A program made the translations under genes and the position numbers. Below the pieces are notes generated by a model, which had not been told where the DNA came from, ran no database searches, and worked only from the letters and a program-made list of their open reading frames with translations. A DNA stretch of 21,727 nt from Marisimplicoccus framensis_A (GTDB taxonomy: Bacteria > Bacteroidota > Bacteroidia > Flavobacteriales > Flavobacteriaceae), in contig JBELLF010000015.1 of assembly GCA_042088875.1 (NCBI GenBank), forward strand, positions 1 through 21,727, in the 5' to 3' direction. Positions 15,368 through 21,562 of this stretch are shown here, in pieces. Positions within the stretch are counted from its first letter, which is position 1. Every line of letters starts with the position of its first letter.

Positions 15368-16345
15368 ATGAAGACAGTTCAATTTAGAGAAGCTATATGT
15401 GAAGCAATGTCAGAGGAAATGAGAAGAGATGAAAGTGTATATCTAATGGGTGAAGAAGTTGCTGAATATAATGGTGCTTACAAAGCATCAAAGGGAATGC
15501 TAGATGAATTTGGTGAATTAAGAGTAATAGATACACCTATTTCCGAAGCTGGTTTCTCAGGTGTTGGAGTTGGATCTACAATGGTGGGAGCTAGACCAAT
15601 TATTGAGTTTATGACATTTAACTTTTCATTGGTTGGAATTGATCAAATAATAAATAATGCTGCCAAAATAAGACAAATGTCCGGAGGTCAATTTCCATGC
15701 CCAATTGTATTTAGAGGTCCAACAGCATCTGCTGGTCAATTAGGTGCTACACACTCTCAAGCATTTGAAAGTTGGTTTGCGAACTGTCCTGGTTTAAAGG
15801 TAATTGTTCCATCAAATCCTTATGATGCAAAGGGACTTTTAAAATCTGCAATAAGAGATGATGATCCAGTTATATTTATGGAATCTGAACAGATGTATGG
15901 TGATAAGGGTGAAATTCCTGAAGGCGAATATACTTTACCAATCGGTGTTGCAGATATCAAGAGAAAGGGAAAAGATGTAACAATAGTTTCATTTGGAAAG
16001 ATTATAAAAGAGGCATTTACAGCTGCTGATACTCTTGAGAAAGAGGGTATTGAATGTGAAATTATTGATTTAAGAACACTTAGGCCTATTGATTATAGCC
16101 GAGTACTAGAGTCAGTTAAAAAAACTAATAGATTAGTTATTCTCGAGGAAGCTTGGCCCTTTGGAAATATATCTACAGATATTTCGCACAAAGTTCAAAA
16201 TGAACTCTTTGATTATCTAGATGCACCAGTTGAAAAAGTAAATAATGCAGATACTCCTACACCTTATTCTCCAGTTTTACTAGAAGAATGGCTTCCAAAT
16301 AGTGAGGAAGTAATCAAGGCAGTTAAAAAAGTTCTTTATATTTAA
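15368..16345 (+). CDS. pdhB: Pyruvate dehydrogenase E1 component, beta subunit
   Basis: 325 residues, the usual size for an E1-beta. Forms an alpha2-beta2 heterotetramer that decarboxylates pyruvate with thiamine diphosphate and passes the acetyl group to lipoyl E2. Seen: GEEVAEYNGAYKAS (28-41), DTPISEAGF with E60 (cofactor N1' contact), FMTFNF (81-86), FRGPTASAGQLGATHSQ with H129, VPSNPYDAKGLL, and C-terminal transketolase domain motifs (IDLRTLRPID, VILEEAW). Pyruvate rather than branched-chain specificity is inferred from the closest motif pattern. No E1-alpha gene is adjacent; flavobacterial pdhA normally sits with pdhC elsewhere. The stop interlocks with the pyrophosphatase gene. Confidence 0.92.
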   Translation: MKTVQFREAICEAMSEEMRRDESVYLMGEEVAEYNGAYKASKGMLDEFGELRVIDTPISEAGFSGVGVGSTMVGARPIIEFMTFNFSLVGIDQIINNAAKIRQMSGGQFPCPIVFRGPTASAGQLGATHSQAFESWFANCPGLKVIVPSNPYDAKGLLKSAIRDDDPVIFMESEQMYGDKGEIPEGEYTLPIGVADIKRKGKDVTIVSFGKIIKEAFTAADTLEKEGIECEIIDLRTLRPIDYSRVLESVKKTNRLVILEEAWPFGNISTDISHKVQNELFDYLDAPVEKVNNADTPTPYSPVLLEEWLPNSEEVIKAVKKVLYI

Positions 16346-18465
16346 CTTACTAGAAGTGGAGCTATAACTAGAGCAACAACAGCAATTAATTTTAAAAGAA
16401 TATTAAGTGATGGTCCAGATGTATCTTTGAAAGGATCTCCAACGGTATCACCAACAACTGCTGCTTTATGAGCTTCAGTACCTTTTCTACCATCTTCTTC
16501 AATCATTTTTTTTGCGTTATCCCAAGCACCACCTGCATTTGATTGAAAAATTGCCATTAAAACACCACATGATGTAACACCAGCTAAAAGACCACCAAGC
16601 ATTTCTGCACCACCAGCAAATCCAATTATAACTGGAACTGACACAGCCATTAATCCAGGAAGAATCATTTCTCTTAATGCAGCTTGTGTTGAAATTTCAA
16701 CACATTTACTATATTCTGCTACACCGTCAGCATCATTAAAGATTTTTAAATCTTCTTTTGATGCCTTAGAAAGATCTGAGTCATACTTTCTCATTACTTC
16801 AAGAGCTGCTTTTAATTTTGGTAGGTCTTTAAATTGTCTTCTTACTTCTTCAATCATACTCATTGCTGCCTTACCAACTGCTTTCATTGATAGTGCAGAA
16901 AAAACAAATGGGAGCATTGCACCAAGAAGAAGACCAGCCATAACAATTGGCTTTGAAATATCAATAGCAGTAATTTGTGCAGTTTGCATATATGCTGCAA
17001 ATAAAGCTAAAGCTGTTAATGCTGCTGATGCAATAGCAAAACCTTTTCCAATTGCTGCTGTTGTATTTCCAACTGCATCAAGCTTATCTGTTCTTTCTCT
17101 AACTTTTGGATCTAACTCAGCCATTTCTGCAATACCTCCAGCATTATCTGAAATAGGACCGTAGGCATCCACTGCTAACTGAATACCCGTATTAGCAAGC
17201 ATTCCTACTGCAGCAATTGCTATTCCATATAAACCTGCAAACTCATAGGATAGTAATATTGCAGCACAAATAAATATTATAGGAAGAGCAGTAGAAATCA
17301 TTCCAACACCAAGACCAGCTATTATAGTAGTTGCTGGACCAGTTTCTGACTGTTCAACTATTGAAAGAACAGGTTTTTTACCAGTTGCAGTGTAATATTC
17401 AGTCACTTTACCGACAAGAAGACCAGCAATTAACCCGCTAATTGTTGCTATAAAAACTCCATTTGAAGTATATTCAATATCATAAAAAATCCATGACTCT
17501 GGAAGTAGATATTGTATTAAGAAATAAGTAACAGCAATCATTAATCCTGCAGATATAAACTCCCCCATATTTAGAGCCTTGTGAGGATCTCCACCTTCTT
17601 TTACTTTAACGAAGAAGGTTCCTATAATAGACATAATTATTCCAGATGCAGCTATAAACAAAGGAAGTAATACAGCGTTAATTTCAATTCCAGAAAATTC
17701 ATTTAAACTAACAAAAGCAGCACCTAATACCATTGCTCCAATAATTGACCCAACAAAAGACTCAAATAGATCTGCTCCCATTCCAGCAACATCTCCAACA
17801 TTATCTCCAACATTATCTGCTATAGTAGCAGGATTAAGAGGATGGTCCTCAGGTATACCAGCTTCGACCTTTCCTACTAGATCTGCACCAACATCTGCTG
17901 CTTTAGTATATATTCCACCACCAACTCTGGCAAACAATGCAATAGAAGAAGCGCCAAGGGAAAATCCAGATAAAACTTGTATTACAGTATTAATGTCATT
18001 AAACATAGGCCTGTAAATTATAAATAATGAGCCGACACCCAGAACTCCTAAACCAACTACACCCATTCCCATTACAGAACCTCCAGAAAATGCTATTTCA
18101 AGTGCTTTTCCAAGGGAATCTTGTGCAGCATTTGTAGTCCTTACATTCGCTTTTGTTGCAACTTGCATACCAATAAAACCCGCCAGACCAGAACATAATG
18201 CTCCAACTACAAAAGATACTGCAACCAACCAGCTACTTCCTTCATTAATACCTTTAAATGCTAATAATACAGCAGTAATTATTACAAAAATTGATAATAT
18301 TTTATACTCAGCCTTTAGAAAAGCCATTGCACCATCAGCAATATTTTTTGCAATTTTAGCCATTTTTGCATTTCCAACTTCTTTTTTTGAAACTGATGAG
18401 TTTTTAATAACAACAAATATTAGAGCAATAACACCTGCTAGTGGGATAAGATTTATATAGTCCAT
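16342..18465 (-). CDS. hppA: K+-dependent membrane pyrophosphatase (H+ or Na+ pumping)
   Basis: 707 residues, about 16 transmembrane helices. Hydrolyses pyrophosphate and pumps ions across the inner membrane. The active site is complete: GADLVGKVE (193-201), DNVGDNVGD (217-225), DAYGPISDNAGGIAEM (433-448), and C-terminal NAGGAWDNAKK and GDTVGDPFKDTSGPS. A470 and G473 in GNTTAAIGKG are the signature of K+-dependent enzymes (K+-independent ones have Lys). The gate Glu sits at E235 in DLFESF, as in Na+-PPases, but I recall flavobacterial H+-PPases sharing this layout, so the pumped ion cannot be read from sequence. It would reclaim energy from biosynthetic pyrophosphate. Confidence 0.95.
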   Translation of the reverse strand: MDYINLIPLAGVIALIFVVIKNSSVSKKEVGNAKMAKIAKNIADGAMAFLKAEYKILSIFVIITAVLLAFKGINEGSSWLVAVSFVVGALCSGLAGFIGMQVATKANVRTTNAAQDSLGKALEIAFSGGSVMGMGVVGLGVLGVGSLFIIYRPMFNDINTVIQVLSGFSLGASSIALFARVGGGIYTKAADVGADLVGKVEAGIPEDHPLNPATIADNVGDNVGDVAGMGADLFESFVGSIIGAMVLGAAFVSLNEFSGIEINAVLLPLFIAASGIIMSIIGTFFVKVKEGGDPHKALNMGEFISAGLMIAVTYFLIQYLLPESWIFYDIEYTSNGVFIATISGLIAGLLVGKVTEYYTATGKKPVLSIVEQSETGPATTIIAGLGVGMISTALPIIFICAAILLSYEFAGLYGIAIAAVGMLANTGIQLAVDAYGPISDNAGGIAEMAELDPKVRERTDKLDAVGNTTAAIGKGFAIASAALTALALFAAYMQTAQITAIDISKPIVMAGLLLGAMLPFVFSALSMKAVGKAAMSMIEEVRRQFKDLPKLKAALEVMRKYDSDLSKASKEDLKIFNDADGVAEYSKCVEISTQAALREMILPGLMAVSVPVIIGFAGGAEMLGGLLAGVTSCGVLMAIFQSNAGGAWDNAKKMIEEDGRKGTEAHKAAVVGDTVGDPFKDTSGPSLNILLKLIAVVALVIAPLLVS

Positions 18466-18480
18466 TTTTTAAATTTTTGT

Positions 18481-18488
18481 CAAATATA
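18481..18488 (-). promoter_or_regulatory. -7 promoter element of hppA
   Basis: The minus strand reads TATATTTG, an exact TAnnTTTG, ending 15 bases before the hppA ATG. It lies downstream of the terminator at 18521-18552, so hppA appears to be an independent transcription unit. No clear -33 TTG. Confidence 0.45.
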
Positions 18489-18520
18489 ATATAATGAGTT
18501 AATTGCTTAAAATTATATAC

Positions 18521-18552
18521 AAAAAAGGTGGTCATTTGACCACCTTTTTTTT
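18521..18552 (-). terminator. Strong rho-independent terminator of the PKD lipoprotein gene
   Basis: Perfect inverted repeat GGTGGTCA (18527-18534) / TGACCACC (18537-18544) with a 2-base spacer, flanked by A6 and T8 that extend the stem and provide a U tract in either direction. On the minus strand it lies 15 bases after the PKD gene stop and before hppA. It is the only canonical intrinsic terminator I see in the window. Confidence 0.9.
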
Positions 18553-18566
18553 AGTATATCTAAGTT

Positions 18567-19397
18567 TTAATTCTTAACTAACTCTAAAGTCCACCATACT
18601 CCTCCACCAGCTTCAATAGCAATTTGCATTGTTGTTGGAGAAATGTTTAGAACATCGTATGATCTGCTGGAAGCAATTCCATCTTGACCACTGTTAGTAG
18701 CTTTAGGAAGAACCAAGTAGGCTCCATCTCCATTCAGAGTTAAAACATCACTTGTAAGAGACCAGGTAAATGACCCATCAACGTATGGAGAAATAGGAGT
18801 TCCACAGTAATCTCCATTACCTGTTTGCCAATCTTCTAGCCATGTTCCATCTCCGTGACTTATAGTAAAATTACCGTCAGCAGTAAAAGCATAAAGATCA
18901 TCCTCTAGACATGGTCTAGAACCATTTGCTCCATAGTTAAACCACTCTCCATTCCCAGCAGAAGGTCCAACATATAAGTTATATGGTCTCCATGTTCCTG
19001 GAATATAATCAATTGCTTTAGGTCCTTCAATTGAAATACTTTGAGTTAACTGATCTGCTGGACCAAGAAGGGTTCCTGTAGCAGGTATACCATACACAGT
19101 TAACGTAACAGTATAATCACCAGCTCTGGAGTATATATGAGTTGGATTTGGTTCACTTGATGTGTTACCGTCACCAAAATTCCAAACAAAAACAGATGTG
19201 TTTTCTAAAACAGAATTAAATTTGTAGGTGTATCTTGAATCTAAATCTTCACCTAAAGCAGAAGCAGTAAAAGAAGCACTTGCGTTAATTGGTTGATCGA
19301 TTTCTATTGTTTGTGTGTTTTCATCATCATCATTTTTATCACAAGAATATATAACAAATAAGGATGTAAACAGTAATACGTTTAGTTTAAATTTCAT
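18567..19397 (-). CDS. PKD-domain lipoprotein with a C-terminal beta-rich (probably glycan-related) domain
   Basis: 276 residues. Lipoprotein signal with lipobox FVIYSC (C19), then an acidic stretch (DKNDDDEN), which resembles the surface-export signal of Bacteroidota lipoproteins. A PKD domain spans about 39-124, with the typical VWNFGDGNTSSEPNPTHIY and AGDYTVTLTV. The C-terminal part (about 130-276) has GTWRPYN, GSRPCLEDDLYAFTADGNF, LTLNGDGAYLVLPK and a final WWTLELVKN. This pattern recurs at the ends of SusE/SusF-like and PKD proteins in polysaccharide utilisation loci. Probable role: surface binding of a glycan. No SusC/SusD or glycosidase is nearby, so the substrate is unknown. It is monocistronic, with its own promoter and terminator. 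Confidence 0.8.
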   Translation of the reverse strand: MKFKLNVLLFTSLFVIYSCDKNDDDENTQTIEIDQPINASASFTASALGEDLDSRYTYKFNSVLENTSVFVWNFGDGNTSSEPNPTHIYSRAGDYTVTLTVYGIPATGTLLGPADQLTQSISIEGPKAIDYIPGTWRPYNLYVGPSAGNGEWFNYGANGSRPCLEDDLYAFTADGNFTISHGDGTWLEDWQTGNGDYCGTPISPYVDGSFTWSLTSDVLTLNGDGAYLVLPKATNSGQDGIASSRSYDVLNISPTTMQIAIEAGGGVWWTLELVKN

Positions 19398-19425
19398 AAT
19401 TTTTAATTTGATTATAATTTCGACA

Positions 19426-19453
19426 GAAAGATATATAAATTTGCTAAAATCAA
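19426..19453 (-). promoter_or_regulatory. Promoter of the PKD lipoprotein gene
   Basis: On the minus strand, TTG (19453-19451), a 17-base spacer, and TATCTTTC (19433-19426). This matches TTG-N17-23-TAnnTTTG apart from the last base. The predicted start is near 19420, giving a 5' leader of about 20 bases. Confidence 0.45.
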
Positions 19454-19519
19454 CAACTTAACCAATGATTAATAGTTTACTAATCCCCTTAATTTATTTA
19501 TTTAAGGGCTTGAAAGTAT

Positions 19520-20122
19520 TTAGATTTCTTTTTTAATTAAAGAAAGAATTAACTCATAATCAGATTTCTTTTCTACGAAATCAATATCATCAACATTAAT
19601 TTTTAAAAGCTTACCCTTATCATAATTTGTAATCCAAGCCTCATATCTTTCGTTTAATCTACTGAGGTATTCTATACTAATAGTTTTTTCATAATCTCTT
19701 CCTCTTTTATGAATTTTATTAACAAGGTTTGGGATACTACTTTGAAGGTAAACTAAAAGATCCGGAGGTTTAACAAGATTAAGCATTGTATCAAATAGAG
19801 ATAAATAGTTTTCATAATCTCTTTTAGTCATTAAGCCCATAGCATTTAGGTTGGGAGCAAAAATAAATGCATCTTCATAAATTGTTCTATCTTGAATTAC
19901 GTCTTCATTACTTTTTTCAATATTTAAAAGTTGTTTGAATCTACTATTTAAAAAATAAATTTGAAGATTAAATGACCATCTTTCCATGTGACTGTAAAAG
20001 TCATCTAGATATGGATTTGCAATTACATCTTCATAATATGGTTTATATTTTAAGCTTTTCGATAGCTGCTTAGTTAAACTTGTTTTTCCTGCACCAATAT
20101 TTCCTGCAATTGCTATTCTCAT
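19520..20122 (-). CDS. Deoxynucleoside kinase
   Basis: 200 residues from the ATG at 20122, which yields the family's usual MRIAIAGNIG start; an in-frame TTG four codons upstream is less likely. Phosphorylates salvaged deoxynucleosides (deoxyadenosine/deoxyguanosine/deoxycytidine type) with ATP. Seen: P-loop GNIGAGKTS (7-15), E31 followed by NPYLDDFY (36-43), the DRT motif in IQDRTIYEDAFIFA (76-89), and the LID KRGRDYEK (139-146). Base specificity is not readable. It is divergent from metK with a shared upstream region of about 190 bases. Together with thyA/folA it supplies dNTP precursors. Confidence 0.93.
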   Translation of the reverse strand: MRIAIAGNIGAGKTSLTKQLSKSLKYKPYYEDVIANPYLDDFYSHMERWSFNLQIYFLNSRFKQLLNIEKSNEDVIQDRTIYEDAFIFAPNLNAMGLMTKRDYENYLSLFDTMLNLVKPPDLLVYLQSSIPNLVNKIHKRGRDYEKTISIEYLSRLNERYEAWITNYDKGKLLKINVDDIDFVEKKSDYELILSLIKKEI

Positions 20123-20171
20123 AATTTTTGCCAAAATAGTAGGTTTTTTTTAAAGAAAAAAGAAGAATAAT

Positions 20172-20200
20172 TTGAAATAATTTTTTTTTAATTAATTTTG
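20172..20200 (+). promoter_or_regulatory. Promoter of metK
   Basis: TTG (20172-20174), 18-base spacer, TAATTTTG (20193-20200): an exact match to the Bacteroidota TTG / TAnnTTTG consensus. The predicted transcription start at about 20206-20208 lies right at the 5' end of the riboswitch aptamer (20209), which independently supports both calls. Confidence 0.6.
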
Positions 20201-20208
20201 TTGAAAAC

Positions 20209-20259
20209 AGAGGAAGGATTTGACTGATTGCAACCTCTAAAAAAAATTGCTAAAGCAGT
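20209..20259 (+). ncRNA. SAM-II-type S-adenosylmethionine riboswitch in the metK leader
   Basis: Aligned by eye to the SAM-II fold (an H-type pseudoknot). P1 pairs AGAGG (20209-20213) with CCTCT (20234-20238). The P1 loop holds GATTTGACTG (20217-20226) and ATTGCAA (20227-20233), both very close to the conserved GAUUURAC and AUUGCAA segments. The 3' part holds an A-rich strand and GCTAAAG (20249-20255), the family's most conserved element. Pseudoknot P2 pairs ACTG (20223-20226) with CAGT (20256-20259), at the expected places and with different bases from the best-known example, i.e. compensatory. Presumed effect: high SAM lowers metK expression. SAM-II is best known from alphaproteobacteria. 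The 3' P2 strand ends 49 bases before the metK ATG and contains no Shine-Dalgarno sequence. Confidence 0.75.
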
Positions 20260-20308
20260 AATTCTTTACAAGCAATCACGTCTTATTTTTTCTCACAAAC
20301 TTAAAACT

Positions 20309-21562
20309 ATGTCGTACTTATTTACGTCTGAATCTGTGAGTGAAGGTCATCCTGACAAGGTCTCTGACCAGATTAGTGATGGGATCTTAGATAATTTTTT
20401 AGCTTTTGATCCAAATTCAAAAGTTGCCTGTGAAACATTAGTTACAACTGGACAAGTAGTTTTGTCTGGAGAGGTTACTAGCTCTACATATATTGATGTG
20501 CAAAATGTTGCTAGAGAAATAATTAAGGACATAGGGTATAATAATGATTTGTACAAGTTTTCAGGAGAATCATGTGCAGTTATGTCATTAATTCATGAGC
20601 AGTCAGAAGACATCTTAAGAGGAGTAGAAAGAGATACAAAGGAGGATCAAGGTGCAGGAGATCAAGGAATAATGTTTGGTTATGCGTGTAATGAAACTCA
20701 AGAAAGTATTCCTCTTACCCTAGATATTGCTAATAAATTACTTTTCGAACTCTCAAGTCTTAGAAGATCAAAAACAATTCCATATTTAAGACCTGATTCA
20801 AAGTCTCAAGTTACTATTGAATATGATGAAAATGATAATCCGTTAAGAATAGATACAATTGTAATCTCAACTCAGCATGATGATTTTGATAGTGATGATA
20901 AAAAAATGCTGGATAAAATAAGACAAGATATAATTGAGATATTAATTCCAATAGTAAAGGAAAGTTATCCTGAAAGTATTCAAAAATTATTTAATGATAG
21001 TATTAAATACCATGTTAATCCGACCGGAAAATTTGTTATTGGTGGACCACATGGAGATACAGGTTTAACTGGACGAAAAATAATTATTGATACTTATGGA
21101 GGAAGAGGAGCACATGGTGGAGGAGCCTTTAGTGGAAAAGATCCAAGTAAAGTTGATAGAAGTGCAGCATATGCGGCAAGACATATATCCAAGAATTTAG
21201 TTAAAGCAGGTGTGTCTGAAGAGATTTTAATTCAAGTAGGATATGCTATTGGAGTTGCTGAGCCAGTATCACTTAATGTAAATACATGTGGTAAATCAAA
21301 ATTAAATATTTCAGATTCAAAACTATCGAACATTGTCAATGAGATATTTGACTTAAAACCTCACTCGATAGAATCAAGATTTAAGTTGAGAGATCCAATA
21401 TATCTTGAAACTGCATCATATGGGCATATGGGTAGAAAATCTGAAAAAAAAATCAAAACATTTAACTCTAAATATTCTGGAGTTAAAAAAATTGAGGTTG
21501 AGCTTTTCCCTTGGGAGAAGCTAGAATATGTTGAACAAATAATTAAGTCACTAAAACTATGA
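20309..21562 (+). CDS. metK: S-adenosylmethionine synthetase MetK
   Basis: Makes S-adenosylmethionine from methionine and ATP, in the cytoplasm. 417 residues from the ATG at 20309 (MSYLFTSESVSEGHPDK), the universal family start. The frame is open further upstream to a TTG at 20228, but that stretch overlaps the riboswitch and is unlike MetK. Motifs: SEGHPDKV with H14 and D16, GAGDQGIMFGYA (115-126), GGPHGDTGLTGRKII (245-259), and the P-loop-like GGGAFSGKDPSKVDRSAAY (270-288). Length is typical for Bacteroidota. Transcribed from the promoter at 20172 through the SAM-II element. The stop overlaps the ATG of the following remnant by ATGA. Confidence 0.97.
   Translation: MSYLFTSESVSEGHPDKVSDQISDGILDNFLAFDPNSKVACETLVTTGQVVLSGEVTSSTYIDVQNVAREIIKDIGYNNDLYKFSGESCAVMSLIHEQSEDILRGVERDTKEDQGAGDQGIMFGYACNETQESIPLTLDIANKLLFELSSLRRSKTIPYLRPDSKSQVTIEYDENDNPLRIDTIVISTQHDDFDSDDKKMLDKIRQDIIEILIPIVKESYPESIQKLFNDSIKYHVNPTGKFVIGGPHGDTGLTGRKIIIDTYGGRGAHGGGAFSGKDPSKVDRSAAYAARHISKNLVKAGVSEEILIQVGYAIGVAEPVSLNVNTCGKSKLNISDSKLSNIVNEIFDLKPHSIESRFKLRDPIYLETASYGHMGRKSEKKIKTFNSKYSGVKKIEVELFPWEKLEYVEQIIKSLKL

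Noticed and set aside
19486..19508. Inverted repeat CCCTTAA / TTAAGGG with a 9-base loop, as a terminator for the deoxynucleoside kinase gene
   Set aside because: The 7-bp stem is placed plausibly 11 bases after the stop, but no U tract follows it on the minus strand. Called unsupported.
20228..20308. 27-residue N-terminal extension of metK from a TTG
   Set aside because: The stretch coincides with the riboswitch and leader and has no family similarity, whereas the ATG at 20309 gives the exact family start.
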